A stretch of 64,000 nt of DNA from Azonexaceae bacterium (lineage in GTDB: Bacteria; Pseudomonadota; Gammaproteobacteria; Burkholderiales; Rhodocyclaceae), in assembly GCA_009469665.1 (NCBI GenBank), contig SSTB01000238.1:11733-75732 (forward strand). Direction: 5' to 3'. Under the pieces are notes generated by a model. It did no database searches. It was given only the letters and a program-made list of their open reading frames with translations, and had not been told where the DNA came from. Every line of letters starts with the position of its first letter. Positions within the stretch are counted from its first letter, which is position 1. Below, one piece after another: positions 35,380 to 44,439 of the stretch. Both the position numbers and the translations under genes were made by a program.

Positions 35380-38067
35380 ATGCCGAACAGCCACTACCTG
35401 AAAGCGCTTCTCGAACCGCAGTCCATCGCGGTCGTCGGCGCCTCCGAAAAAGCCGACGCGATCGGCAACTTCATCCTCAAAAACCTGACGGCCGGCGGCT
35501 ACAAGGGCAAGCTCTGGGCGGTCAATCCCAAATACCAGACTGTCCTCGGCCAACCTTGCGTCGCCGCCCTCGACAAGATCGGCGCCCGGGTCGATCTGGC
35601 CATCATCACCACGGCGCCCCGGACCATCGCGCCGATCATCGAGCAATGCGGCCGGGCCGGCATCCACCAGGCCATCGTCGTTTCCAACCTGGCCAACGCC
35701 GGGGCGGCCAGCGCCACCCTGGAGCGGCGCGTCCTCGATGCCGCCCGCAACCACGGTGTGCGCCTCCTGGGGGCCAAATCCCTGGGCATCATCCGCCCCC
35801 GCCTGCGGCTCAACGCCACCTTTACCGAAATCACCGCAGCCCCCGGCGACCTCGCCCTGGTCGCCCAGTCCGGCGCAATGTGCGCCGCCGTCCTCGACTG
35901 GGCGGCGATGAACCGCATCGGCATTTCCTCGGTGGTGGCCCTGGGCACGGCGATGGACGTCGATTTCGGCGAAATCCTCGATTATCTGGTCTACGACGAC
36001 CAGACCCGCTACATCCTGCTCCACGTCGAGCGTATCCGCCATTCCCGCCGCTTCATGAGCGCCTTGCGCTCGGCGGCCCGGGTCAAACCGGTGATCCTCC
36101 TCAAGTCCGGCGGCGACGCCGATGTCGCCGGGGGCGACGACCCTTCCCGACAGCAGGCCGAATCGGGCGACAGCGTCTTCGACGCCGCCGTGCGCCGGGC
36201 CGGCGTCGTCCGGGTGCGCAGCATCAGCCAGTTGTTCTATGCCGCCAAGGCGCTGGCCTCGGGTTTCCATCCCCGGGGCAACCGGCTCGCCATCCTCAGC
36301 AACGGCACCGGCCCAGGCGCCATGGCCGCCGACTGCGCCAGGGAACAGGGTGTCCCCCTGGCCCGCCTGGCCCCCGAATCGGTGACCGCCATGAAAGCCT
36401 TTCTGCCCCCCGACTGGGGCGGCGAGGTGCCCATCGACCTGGGCGGAGACGCCGATCCCGAGCGGTATCGCCAGACCATCCTCGCCCTGGCCCGGGATAC
36501 CGCGGTGGATGCCACCCTGGTCGTCCTTTCACCGCTGGCCATGGCCCAACCCGAGGCCGTCGCCAAGGGAATCGTCGAGATCGCCGCGAGCCAGCGCCTC
36601 ACCCTGTGCTGCTGCTTCATGGGCGGGGAACAGATCGCGGCGGCCAGAAAAATCCTGGAGGATGCCGGAATTCCCGTCTTCCGCACACCGGATACGGTGA
36701 TCGGCCTCTTTCACAACATCTCCAAGTATTACCGCAACCAGAAGCTTCTCCTGCAGGCCCCCAGCCCGAGCCAGAATTCCGGGCGCTCCGGAAGCGGCAG
36801 TGCCCGCGCCCTGGTCGAAGCCCTGCTCGGCGAAAAGCGCCGGGTGCTGTCGGCCATGGAAGCCAAATCCCTGCTCCGCAGCTTCGGCATTCCGGTGGTT
36901 TCGACCATGGTGGCCCACAGCGCCACGGAAGCGATGTTCGTCGCCGAGCAGGTGGGGCTGCCCGTCACCCTCAAGATCGATGCGCCCAACCTGCCCCACC
37001 GGCTGGAAGAAGGCGAGCGGCGGCAGAACGTCGGCAACACCGAATCGGTACGCAACGCCTTTCACGATCTGGTCGACGCCCTGCGCCAAAGCCACCCCGA
37101 TCTTCGAGTCAACGGCGTCACCGTCGAACCGTACCAGGTCCGCCCCCACGGCCGCGAACTGATGGTCGGCGTCTTGCACGACCCGGTTTTCGGTCCGGTC
37201 ATTTCCTTCGGCGCCGGCGGCCACAATGTCGAAATCTTCCGCGACCGGGCCGTTTCGCTGCCGCCCCTCAACCGCTTTCTCGCCCGCGATCTCATCGACT
37301 CGACCCGGGTCGCCAAGACCCTGGAAGCCTTCCGCCAGTTTCCCGCCGCCGACCGCGACGCCCTGGAGGCGATTCTGCTCGCCGTCTCCAACCTGGTCTG
37401 CGAACTGCCATGGATTCGGGAACTCGAAATCAACCCATTGATCGTCGATGAAACCGGCGCCGTCGCCACCGACGCCCGCATCGTCATCGACCAGGCCCTG
37501 GGTACCGGCATCGACCGCTACGGCCACATGGCCATCCACCCCTACCCGGCCCATCTTTGCCAGGAATGGCCGATGGGCGACGGCACGGTCATTGCCGTGC
37601 GCCCGGTGCGGCCCGAGGATGCAGCCCTGGAACAGGAATTCGTGCGCTCGATGTCGGAGGAATCGCGGCGCTACCGCTTCATGGATTCGACCCACGAACT
37701 GCCGCCCAACCTCATCGTCCGCTTTACCCAGGTGGATTACGACCGGGAGATGGCGCTGCTCGCCGTCATCAACGAAGACGGGCGGGAAAAGGAGGTGGGC
37801 AACGCCCGCTACGCCCAGACCCCCGACGGGGAATCAGTCGAATTCGCCCTCGCCGTCGGCGACCGCTGGCAGAAATGCGGCCTCGGCCGCCGCCTGATGG
37901 GCGCCCTCATCGACTGCGCCCGCGCCAAGTCCTACCGCACCATGGTCGGCGACGTGCTGGCCGACAACAAGAAGATGCTCGGGCTGATGAAGAACCTGGG
38001 ATTCGCCATCCTTCCCCACCCGGAGGAAAACACCTTGAAACGCGTCGTCAAGGAACTGAACGGCTAA
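35380..38067 (+). CDS. Pat-type fusion: acyl-CoA synthetase (NDP-forming)-like plus GNAT acetyltransferase
   Basis: The 895-residue protein has the layout of Pat/PatZ (YfiQ) lysine acetyltransferases. A CoA-binding and ligase-like part fills roughly residues 1-460 (IAVVGASEKADAIGNFI, VAQSGAMCAAVLDWA). An ATP-grasp region comes next (about 480-700). A C-terminal GNAT domain completes it (VRPVRPEDA, then QKCGLGRRLMGALIDCA for acetyl-CoA binding). Such proteins acetylate and inactivate acyl-CoA synthetases. The ligase part in Pat is usually inactive and senses acetyl-CoA; I cannot tell here. Copy C of the dispersed repeat starts two bases after the stop. Confidence 0.9.
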   Translation: MPNSHYLKALLEPQSIAVVGASEKADAIGNFILKNLTAGGYKGKLWAVNPKYQTVLGQPCVAALDKIGARVDLAIITTAPRTIAPIIEQCGRAGIHQAIVVSNLANAGAASATLERRVLDAARNHGVRLLGAKSLGIIRPRLRLNATFTEITAAPGDLALVAQSGAMCAAVLDWAAMNRIGISSVVALGTAMDVDFGEILDYLVYDDQTRYILLHVERIRHSRRFMSALRSAARVKPVILLKSGGDADVAGGDDPSRQQAESGDSVFDAAVRRAGVVRVRSISQLFYAAKALASGFHPRGNRLAILSNGTGPGAMAADCAREQGVPLARLAPESVTAMKAFLPPDWGGEVPIDLGGDADPERYRQTILALARDTAVDATLVVLSPLAMAQPEAVAKGIVEIAASQRLTLCCCFMGGEQIAAARKILEDAGIPVFRTPDTVIGLFHNISKYYRNQKLLLQAPSPSQNSGRSGSGSARALVEALLGEKRRVLSAMEAKSLLRSFGIPVVSTMVAHSATEAMFVAEQVGLPVTLKIDAPNLPHRLEEGERRQNVGNTESVRNAFHDLVDALRQSHPDLRVNGVTVEPYQVRPHGRELMVGVLHDPVFGPVISFGAGGHNVEIFRDRAVSLPPLNRFLARDLIDSTRVAKTLEAFRQFPAADRDALEAILLAVSNLVCELPWIRELEINPLIVDETGAVATDARIVIDQALGTGIDRYGHMAIHPYPAHLCQEWPMGDGTVIAVRPVRPEDAALEQEFVRSMSEESRRYRFMDSTHELPPNLIVRFTQVDYDREMALLAVINEDGREKEVGNARYAQTPDGESVEFALAVGDRWQKCGLGRRLMGALIDCARAKSYRTMVGDVLADNKKMLGLMKNLGFAILPHPEENTLKRVVKELNG

Positions 38068-38068
38068 G

Positions 38069-38167
38069 ACCGATTCGCTTCAAACCAATCCCTTGTCGAC
38101 TTCGCCTTGCGGTGCTACAGCACGGTCTTCGGCCCGTCTTCGCGTCCCGCTTTGAAAGCGGATTGGT
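38069..38167 (-). repeat. Dispersed 100-bp repeat, copy C
   Basis: Inverted relative to copies A and B. Read on the minus strand it starts ACCAATCCGC, contains CGAAGACCGTGCTGTAGCAC, and ends GCGAATCGGT. It begins directly after the stop codon of the Pat-type gene, just as copy A follows nadC. Confidence 0.8.
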
Positions 38168-38169
38168 AA

Positions 38170-38195
38170 AAGCCCCCCGGCGCGCCGGGGGGCTT
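38170..38195 (-). terminator. Intrinsic terminator for the AhpD-like gene
   Basis: AAGCCCCCCGGCG and CGCCGGGGGGCTT form a perfect 13-bp palindrome. On the minus strand it is followed by TTTA, which favours termination of the AhpD-like/acuI transcript. It directly adjoins repeat copy C and could also block plus-strand readthrough. Confidence 0.8.
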
Positions 38196-38209
38196 GGCCG
38201 CGCCCCCGG

Positions 38210-38791
38210 TCACGCCTTGGGCAGCCGCCCCATGAGATAAAACTCGTCGTTGGGCCGCAGGTTCATGGTGCTCGCCAGCCGGTTGGACATGGCGAAAAAG
38301 GCGCTGATGGCACCGATATCCCAGATGTCATCCGAAGAAAAGCCGTGCTCCCGCAGCCTGGCGAAATCGGCTTCGTCCACCGCCGCCGAATCGGCGCACA
38401 CCTTGAGGGCGTAGTCGAGCATGGCGCGCTGGCGGGGGGTGAGGTCGGCCTTGCGGTAGTTGACCGCCACCTGGTCGGCGATCTGCGGGTTCCTGGCGCG
38501 GATGCGCAGGACAGCCCCGTGGGCGACCACGCAGTAGGGGCACTGGTTGGCGCCGCTGGTGGCGACGACGATCATTTCCCGCTCCGCCTTGGAAAGACCG
38601 CCCTCCTTTTCCATCAAGGCGTCGTGGTAGGCGAAGAAGGCGCGGAATTCCGCCGGCCGGGCGGCCAGGGCGAGAAAAACGTTGGGCACGAAACCGGCCT
38701 TTTCCTGGACGGCGAGGATGGCCTCGCGCACGTCGTCGGGCAGGTCGGCCAGGGCGGGCACCGGGAAGCGGCTGATGGTCGATGGGTTCAT
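38210..38791 (-). CDS. AhpD/carboxymuconolactone-decarboxylase-like peroxidase-related protein
   Basis: The 193-residue helical protein has the AhpD-type redox motif CPYCVVAH and the flanking EREMIVVATSGANQ segment. The remaining helices are typical of the peroxidase-related subgroup. It probably performs thiol-based peroxide or alkylhydroperoxide chemistry. GGAGGAAACTGCC makes the chosen ATG clear. It lies 13 bases after acuI, so it is likely part of the AcuR-controlled unit, a hint of a role against acrylate stress (inference). Confidence 0.85.
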   Translation of the reverse strand: MNPSTISRFPVPALADLPDDVREAILAVQEKAGFVPNVFLALAARPAEFRAFFAYHDALMEKEGGLSKAEREMIVVATSGANQCPYCVVAHGAVLRIRARNPQIADQVAVNYRKADLTPRQRAMLDYALKVCADSAAVDEADFARLREHGFSSDDIWDIGAISAFFAMSNRLASTMNLRPNDEFYLMGRLPKA

Positions 38792-38804
38792 GGCAGTTTC
38801 CTCC

Positions 38805-39788
38805 TTATCGATTGACATCCACCACCACCCGGCCGCGCACCCGGCCAGCGATCAGTTCGCCCGCCTTGGCGACGGCTTCCGAAAGGCCGATTTCGCAGGT
38901 CATCCGCGCCAGCTTGGTGACCTCCAAGTCGCGTCCCAAGCGCTGCCAGGCCGCCAGACGTTCCGGCACGGGGCAGTAGACGCTGTCGATGCCCGCCAGC
39001 GTGACCCCACGCAGGATGAAGGGCGCCACCGAGGCCGGCAGATCCATGCCCTGGGCCAGGCCGCAGGCCGTGACGACGCCGCGATAGCGGGTGCTGGCGC
39101 AAACATTGGCCAGGGTATGGCTGCCCACCGTATCGACGGCGCCGGCCCAGCGCTCCCGCGCCAGGGGCTTGCCCGGAGCCGAGAGGGTAGCGCGGTCGAT
39201 GACTTCGACGGCGCCTAGTTCCTTGAGATAGTCGCCCTCCTCCACCCGGCCCGTGGACGCCACGACGCGATAGCCCAGCTTGGCGAGAACCGCCACCGCC
39301 ACGCTGCCGACGCCGCCGGCGGCGCCGGTGACGAGGATTTCTCCCTGGTCCGGGGTGACGCCGTGCTTTTCCAGAGCCAGGACGCAGAGCATGGCGGTGT
39401 AGCCGGCGGTACCGATGGCCATGGCCTGGGCCGGCGTGAAGGCGGCGGGCAGCGGCACCAGCCAGTCGCCCTTGAGTCGCGCCCGCTGGGCCAGCCCGCC
39501 CCAATGGACCTCACCAACGCCCCAGCCGTTCAACAGTACTGCATCGCCCGCCTTGAAACCGGGATGGCTGCTGGCTTCCACCGTACCGGCCAGGTCGATC
39601 CCGGGAACCATGGGAAAGCTGCGGACCACCGGCCCCTTGCCGGTAATCGCCAGGCCATCCTTGTAATTGAGGGTGGAATAGGCCACCCGCACGGTGACGT
39701 CGCCCTCGGGCAGGCGGTCGTCTTCCAGTTCAGCGATCCCGGCGCGATAGCCGGCAGCGTCCTTGTCGATCAGTAGGGCCTTGAACAT
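38805..39788 (-). CDS. acuI: Acrylyl-CoA reductase (NADPH)
   Basis: The 327-residue medium-chain oxidoreductase matches the YhdH/AcuI group: [42 protein letters not shown], the nucleotide-binding [14 protein letters not shown] and SVYCPVPER near the end. AcuI reduces toxic acryloyl-CoA to propionyl-CoA. A strong GGAGAACGCT supports the ATG. The adjacent TetR-type gene is close in sequence to AcuR, which strengthens the call. Confidence 0.92.
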   Translation of the reverse strand: MFKALLIDKDAAGYRAGIAELEDDRLPEGDVTVRVAYSTLNYKDGLAITGKGPVVRSFPMVPGIDLAGTVEASSHPGFKAGDAVLLNGWGVGEVHWGGLAQRARLKGDWLVPLPAAFTPAQAMAIGTAGYTAMLCVLALEKHGVTPDQGEILVTGAAGGVGSVAVAVLAKLGYRVVASTGRVEEGDYLKELGAVEVIDRATLSAPGKPLARERWAGAVDTVGSHTLANVCASTRYRGVVTACGLAQGMDLPASVAPFILRGVTLAGIDSVYCPVPERLAAWQRLGRDLEVTKLARMTCEIGLSEAVAKAGELIAGRVRGRVVVDVNR

Positions 39789-39834
39789 AGCGTTCTCCAG
39801 AATGCGGACTCGTCGTCCGGAGATGAAAAAATCT

Positions 39835-40470
39835 TCAGCGGGGCAGGCCGGCGAAGAACATTTCGGCAAACAGGTCGATGGGGGCGTTGCTGCGCACCAG
39901 CTTGGCCCGCAGGACAGCCCCCTCCCAACCCACCCAGAAATAATCGGCAAGCCGCCGGCAGTCGGCTTCCGGCGCAATTTCACCGGCCGCCCTGGCCGCT
40001 TCGAGACAGGTTGCCAGGCGGTTTCTCCAGTCGCCCAGGGTGGCTTCCAGACGATCGCGAAAGCCGTCATGGGTTGCCCCCAGCTCCTGCCCCAGATTGC
40101 CAACCAGGCAGCCCCGCCGGAATTCGTAGCGGGCCATGCCGGCCTTGGCATCGGCGACAAAGGCAGCGAGGCGGGCAAGGGGCGCCAGGGTTTCGTCGAG
40201 CAGCCAGCGGTCGAGTTTCCTGGCGAAATAGGCGCGGTAGTTGTCGATCACCGCATAACCGAAGGCCTCCTTGCTTTCGAAGTAATGATAGAAGGAACCC
40301 TTGGGTACCCCCAGGCCCTTGAGCAGGCGATCGATGCCGGTACTGACGAAACCCTGCTCGGTGAGCAGTTCGGTACCCGCCCGCACCAGGGCGGCGCGGG
40401 TGTCGCGCTGGGCCGCGCCGTCAGCGGGTGGGCGGCCGCGCCGGCGGGGCGTTGGGGGGGATCGATGCAT
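39835..40470 (-). CDS. acuR: TetR-family regulator, AcuR-like
   Basis: The 211-residue protein has an N-terminal TetR helix-turn-helix ([20 protein letters not shown], then [12 protein letters not shown]). Its ligand domain is very like Rhodobacter AcuR in [36 protein letters not shown] and [13 protein letters not shown]. AcuR represses acuI and is released by acrylate. The conserved cysteine in RRGCLVGN is kept. It precedes acuI by 46 bases. A palindromic operator lies in the promoter upstream. Confidence 0.9.
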   Translation of the reverse strand: MHRSPPTPRRRGRPPADGAAQRDTRAALVRAGTELLTEQGFVSTGIDRLLKGLGVPKGSFYHYFESKEAFGYAVIDNYRAYFARKLDRWLLDETLAPLARLAAFVADAKAGMARYEFRRGCLVGNLGQELGATHDGFRDRLEATLGDWRNRLATCLEAARAAGEIAPEADCRRLADYFWVGWEGAVLRAKLVRSNAPIDLFAEMFFAGLPR

Positions 40471-40716
40471 CGGGGCGCTAGTCCTAGAACCCGCCGAAGG
40501 CCGCACCGGATGGTGCGGTTGGGCCGGTTTCCGGCACCCAGCGACGTTGCGCCCGGCCCGGGCCGGCAAGGTGGAGCGCCCCAGCCGGCGGCCTGCCCGG
40601 CCGGGCGGCCGGGGGCATAGCGGATTCACCAATCAGGTGACCCGCTGCCAGGGTGAACAGGCTGGTATTCATGGGGCTTTCACGGCGTAGACACGCGGTC
40701 GATTGAGGTTGCCAGG
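40471..40716 (-). other. Long acuR leader with a possible 62-codon ORF
   Basis: About 240 bases separate the predicted transcription start from the acuR ATG. An open frame of 62 codons (40484-40672, starting MNTSLFTLAAGHLIG) fits here, but it has no recognisable domain, is proline- and glycine-rich after residue 18 and has only a weak ribosome-binding site. I do not call it a gene; a leader peptide or sRNA is possible. Confidence 0.3.
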
Positions 40717-40745
40717 ATAATAGACCGGTCGTCTATTTAAATCAA
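40717..40745 (-). promoter_or_regulatory. acuR-acuI promoter with embedded palindromic TetR operator
   Basis: On the minus strand TTGATT, exactly 17 bases and TATTAT form a good sigma-70 promoter. The spacer and part of the -10 hold the palindrome ATAGAC-CGACC/GGTCG-GTCTAT (40720-40736, ATAGAC arms, 5-base centre). A TetR dimer bound there would block RNA polymerase. This fits autorepression by AcuR with control of acuI and the AhpD-like gene. Confidence 0.8.
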
Positions 40746-40787
40746 TCGGGACCGGCCCGGCCGGATTTCTTGCCAGGCCGGCGCCCG

Positions 40788-41741
40788 TCAAGCCTGGCGC
40801 CGCCGCGTCTTGAGCAGGCTGAGTCCGACCGCCCCGGCCAGAATGACCCCCACCACGGCGAGGGAGACCGGAAGCGGAATGGGGCAGAAATCGACGACCA
40901 GCATCTTGCCGCCGATGAAGACCAGGATCAGGGCCAGCCCGTATTTGAGGTAGGCAAAGCGATCGGCGACGTCGACCAGGAGAAAATACATGGCCCGCAG
41001 ACCGAGGATGGCGAAGATGTTGGAAGTCAGGACGATGAAGGGGTCGCCGGTGACGGCGAAGATGGCCGGGATGCTATCGACGGCGAAAATGACGTCGCTG
41101 ACCTCGACCAGCACCAGGACCAGGAGAAGCGGCGTGGCATAAAGCAGCCCGCCGCGCCGGACGAGAAAGCGTTCGCCCTCGAGGGCCGGGGTAATCCGCA
41201 GGTGCCGGCGCATCCATTTGACCAGCGGATTGTCGGCCAGATCGGGACGTTCCTCGGCGAACCACAGCATCTTGACCCCGGTGACCAGAAGGAAGGTGCC
41301 AAAGAGATAGAGCACCCAGTGGAACTGGGCGATCAGCCAGGCCCCGGCGAAGACCAGTACGGTCCGCAGGACGATGGCGCCGAGCACACCGTAGAGCAGA
41401 ACTCGACGCTGCAGTTCGACCGGCACGGCAAAGAACCCGAAGATCATCAGCCAGACGAAGACATTGTCCACCGCCAGGGATTTTTCGATGACATAGCCCG
41501 TCAGAAATTCCAGGGCCTTGGCGTTGGCGACCGCACGCCCGGCAGCGCCGTCCAGGTAGTACCACAGTGCGGCGCTAAACAGCAGCGCCACGCTCACCCA
41601 CACCGCCGACCAGCCGGCGGCTTCCTTGATCGACACGCGGCGCTCGCCGCCCCCTTTCAGCACCAGCAGATCCACCGCCAGCATGACCACGACAACGGCG
41701 AAAAACCCGCCCCACAGCCACCAGCTTCCAATTGATTCCAC
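40788..41741 (-). CDS. terC: TerC/Alx-family membrane protein (likely Mn exporter)
   Basis: The 317-residue protein has about nine membrane helices and the TerC signatures: [20 protein letters not shown] with acidic metal-site residues, and [20 protein letters not shown]. Alx in E. coli exports manganese. A GTG directly after GGAGGATATC is the start; the upstream ATG in the same frame has no ribosome-binding site. A yybP-ykoY riboswitch and terminator precede it, as for alx, so manganese should control expression. Confidence 0.93.
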   Translation of the reverse strand: MESIGSWWLWGGFFAVVVVMLAVDLLVLKGGGERRVSIKEAAGWSAVWVSVALLFSAALWYYLDGAAGRAVANAKALEFLTGYVIEKSLAVDNVFVWLMIFGFFAVPVELQRRVLLYGVLGAIVLRTVLVFAGAWLIAQFHWVLYLFGTFLLVTGVKMLWFAEERPDLADNPLVKWMRRHLRITPALEGERFLVRRGGLLYATPLLLVLVLVEVSDVIFAVDSIPAIFAVTGDPFIVLTSNIFAILGLRAMYFLLVDVADRFAYLKYGLALILVFIGGKMLVVDFCPIPLPVSLAVVGVILAGAVGLSLLKTRRRQA

Positions 41742-41760
41742 GATATCCTCCGGGCAAAAA

Positions 41761-41799
41761 GCAAACAAAAACGGCCTTGTCCGAAAGACGAAGGCCGTG
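41761..41799 (-). terminator. Terminator of the manganese riboswitch expression platform
   Basis: On the minus strand ACGGCCTT, a 12-base loop and AAGGCCGT are followed by TTTTTGTTTGCTTTTT. The stem sits between the aptamer and the terC ribosome-binding site. It would stop transcription when the riboswitch is unbound. Confidence 0.85.
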
Positions 41800-41810
41800 A
41801 TTGGTTTTTC

Positions 41811-41936
41811 GACCGTGCAACGCCATCGCCCTTCGGCGAGGTCTTGCTTGCAACGGTCGGTTGCCCGGACACCGGGTGATTCCGAAGAATCGAGCCGTGA
41901 TGACGATGTGCCGGCGAGAAGCTACTCCCCTCAAGC
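41811..41936 (-). ncRNA. yybP-ykoY (manganese) riboswitch aptamer
   Basis: Read on the minus strand, the leader carries GAGGGGAGTAGC near its 5' end, then CATCGTCATCACGG, GGGCAACCG, and CAAGCAAGACCTCGCC. These are the L1 and L3 elements of the yybP-ykoY family that clamp Mn2+. Outer pairing (GACCGT with ACGGTC) closes the right part. A terminator follows. The downstream gene (terC/alx) is the commonest target of this riboswitch. Confidence 0.92.
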
Positions 41937-42027
41937 GCTGATTATGAACTGCCGAGCGCCGATGTCAACTTTCCTGCGGCGACGGTGCAAATTCCCCCTG
42001 CCGGCAAGCCGGGGAAAAACCATGCGC

Positions 42028-42924
42028 CTAGAGTCCCCTTGCCCAGGCCGGCCGCAGGTGGGCGGTCTGGGGAGCAACGATGGCCCGGCGCACTTCTTCC
42101 AGCAGCCGGGCCTTGTCAGCGCCGAGGGTGCCCTTGAGAACGAGCCAGTTGGAGGCGTGGTCACTACGAAACACCGTCCGGTGCAGTTCCAGGCCCTCCA
42201 GGAAGTGTTCCATCTCGACGAACAGTTCCTGTTGCGACAGCGGTTCCCAGCCGGGAAAACCGGCCCGCAGGCGCGCCTCGCCCTGGGGAAAACTGACCAC
42301 CAGGGTGGCCGCGTATTCCGGCTGGGTGGCGTTGAGAAGCCGGGCCGACTGTTCGGCATGTTGCCGGCTCAAGGCTTTCCCTCCCAGACCGTTGAGAATC
42401 ATCACCGACCGCCTGATCCCGGCACTGCCGAGTTTTTCCAGGGCGGCGAGGGTCGAGGCGAAGGTCTCTCCCTTGTTCACCCGGGCCAGGACGTCGTCGT
42501 CTCCGGATTCCGCACCGACATAAACCAGCGACAGGCCGGCCGCTGCCAGATCCTGGATTTCCGCCGGCGATTTCTTCTGCAGATTGCGGGGCAAGCAGTA
42601 GCTTGCGATGCGCCGCACGCCCGGCAGGTGTTCGTGAATCGCCGCCAAAACTGCCAGCAGGCGGCGGGTCGGCAAGACCGTGGCGTCCCCGTCGGCGAGA
42701 AAGACGCGGCGGATGCCGGAGCCGAAACGCTCACCGCAACGGCGAATGCTGTCGAGGATTTCGGCTTCGTCCCGGGCACGGAAGCGCTTTTCCGGAGCCG
42801 TATACATATCGCAGAAGGTGCAGCGGTTCCAGGAACAGCCGTCGGTTACCGGCAGGATCAGGGACTGGGCTTCGCTGGGGGGGCGAAATACGGGTTCGAC
42901 GTAGCGGATAGGCAGGGAATGCAA
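42028..42924 (-). CDS. Radical SAM protein
   Basis: The 298-residue protein has the cluster motif GCSWNRCTFCDMY (the C-x4-C-x2-C variant), GDATVLPTRRLLAVL, YVGAESGDDDVLARVNKG and a TIM-barrel remainder. It belongs to a broad group of unassigned radical SAM proteins that bind a 4Fe-4S cluster and cleave SAM. The start is a TTG with AGGAG seven bases upstream and no better ATG near it. It is followed by the terC riboswitch region in the same direction. Confidence 0.83.
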   Translation of the reverse strand: MHSLPIRYVEPVFRPPSEAQSLILPVTDGCSWNRCTFCDMYTAPEKRFRARDEAEILDSIRRCGERFGSGIRRVFLADGDATVLPTRRLLAVLAAIHEHLPGVRRIASYCLPRNLQKKSPAEIQDLAAAGLSLVYVGAESGDDDVLARVNKGETFASTLAALEKLGSAGIRRSVMILNGLGGKALSRQHAEQSARLLNATQPEYAATLVVSFPQGEARLRAGFPGWEPLSQQELFVEMEHFLEGLELHRTVFRSDHASNWLVLKGTLGADKARLLEEVRRAIVAPQTAHLRPAWARGL

Positions 42925-42992
42925 AGTAATTCTCCTGGGGTGTTCTGCCCCCCTCGGCAGCACCGGGCCGGAGGACGACGGCGCCGGCCCGG

Positions 42993-43550
42993 TCAGGGAA
43001 AGAGGTCGCCGGGAGCGAGTTCCCGCAGCAACGGTGCAGCGCCGTCCTTGGCGGAAAGCGTCGGCGCGTCGTCGAAGGGCCATGCGACCGCCACCTGGGG
43101 ATCGTTCCAGGCCAAGGCCCGCTCGTGTTCTGGGGAATAATAGTCGGTGGTCTTGTAGAGAAAATCAGCGCTCTCGGTGAGCGTCACGAAACCATGGGCG
43201 AACCCGGGGGGAATCCACATCTGCCGGTGGTTCTCAGCGGAGAGCACGGTGCCGACCCAACGGCCGAACGAGGGCGAACTTTGCCGCAGGTCGACAGCGA
43301 CGTCGAACACCGTCCCGGCGACGACCCGAACCAGTTTGCCCTGGGCCCTGGGGGACAGCTGATAATGCAGACCCCGCAGCACGCCGCGGGCCGAACGGGA
43401 ATGGTTGTCCTGGACGAAAGCCGTTGCCACTCCCGTCGCCGCGAAAAACGCCCCGGCATTGAAGCTTTCGAGGAAGAAGCCGCGCTCGTCGCCGAAGACC
43501 TTCGGTTCCAGCACCATCACCTCGGGAATGGTCAATGGCCGTGCCTGCAT
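42993..43550 (-). CDS. rfbC: dTDP-4-dehydrorhamnose 3,5-epimerase
   Basis: The 185-residue cupin-type epimerase shows DERGFFLESFN, FVQDNHSRSARGVLRGLHYQ with the catalytic His, and MWIPPGFAHGFVTLTE. It is the third step of dTDP-L-rhamnose synthesis. It lies seven bases after rfbA in the order rfbB-rfbA-rfbC. rfbD is not present in the cluster. Confidence 0.95.
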   Translation of the reverse strand: MQARPLTIPEVMVLEPKVFGDERGFFLESFNAGAFFAATGVATAFVQDNHSRSARGVLRGLHYQLSPRAQGKLVRVVAGTVFDVAVDLRQSSPSFGRWVGTVLSAENHRQMWIPPGFAHGFVTLTESADFLYKTTDYYSPEHERALAWNDPQVAVAWPFDDAPTLSAKDGAAPLLRELAPGDLFP

Positions 43551-43557
43551 ACCGTCC

Positions 43558-44439
43558 TCAAAACGCCTTGCTGTGCAATAGGGCCGCCAAATATTGCCCG
43601 TAGCCGTTTTTTGCCAGGGCCGCCGCCAGGGCCGCCATCTGCCCGTCGTCGATCCAGCCCTGGCGCCAGGCGATCTCCTCCGGGCAGGCGACTTTGAGAC
43701 CTTGGCGTTTCTCCAGGGTGGCGATGAATTGCGAAGCTTCCAGCATTGACTCGTGGGTTCCCGTGTCGAGCCAGGCGTACCCGCGCCCCATGATCTCCAC
43801 CGACAGGTCACCCCGCTCCAGGTAAAGGCGATTGAGATCGGTGATTTCCAGTTCGCCCCGGGGCGAAGGTTTGAGGCTGCGGGCCAGGGATACGACGTCG
43901 GCGTCGTAAAAGTAAAGGCCTGTCACCGCATAGTTGGAACGGGGTTGCCGGGGCTTCTCGATGATGTTGGCCACACGTCCACCCTGATCGAACTCGACCA
44001 CGCCATACCGTTCAGGGTTGTTCACATGGTAGGCAAAGATCGTCGCACCAACCGGAAGGGCTGCCGCCTTCGCCAGCAAATGATGAAAATCATGCCCGTA
44101 GAAGATATTGTCGCCCAGCACCAGGGCGCAGTGATCGCCGCCCAGGAAAGAAGCCCCGATGAGAAATGCCTGGGCCAGCCCGTCCGGCGACGGCTGGACC
44201 GCATACTCCAGGTTGATCCCCCATCGGCTGCCGTCTCCCAGCAACTGCTCGAAACGCGGCGTATCCTGGGGGGTCGAGATCACCAGGACGTCGCGAATTC
44301 CCGCCAGCATCAGGGTGCTGAGGGGGTAATAGATCATCGGTTTGTCGAAAATTGGCAGGAGTTGCTTCGATACCGACAAGGTAGCCGGATGCAGGCGGGT
44401 ACCGGCGCCGCCCGCCAGAATGATGCCCTTGCGCGTCAT
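43558..44439 (-). CDS. rfbA: Glucose-1-phosphate thymidylyltransferase
   Basis: The 293-residue enzyme makes dTDP-glucose from dTTP and glucose-1-phosphate. Seen: [73 protein letters not shown] and the closing [11 protein letters not shown]. The start overlaps the rfbB stop (ATGA). Confidence 0.97.
   Translation of the reverse strand: MTRKGIILAGGAGTRLHPATLSVSKQLLPIFDKPMIYYPLSTLMLAGIRDVLVISTPQDTPRFEQLLGDGSRWGINLEYAVQPSPDGLAQAFLIGASFLGGDHCALVLGDNIFYGHDFHHLLAKAAALPVGATIFAYHVNNPERYGVVEFDQGGRVANIIEKPRQPRSNYAVTGLYFYDADVVSLARSLKPSPRGELEITDLNRLYLERGDLSVEIMGRGYAWLDTGTHESMLEASQFIATLEKRQGLKVACPEEIAWRQGWIDDGQMAALAAALAKNGYGQYLAALLHSKAF

Noticed and set aside
40484..40672. 62-codon ORF in the acuR leader as a gene
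   Set aside because: Weak ribosome-binding site, low-complexity translation and no family match.
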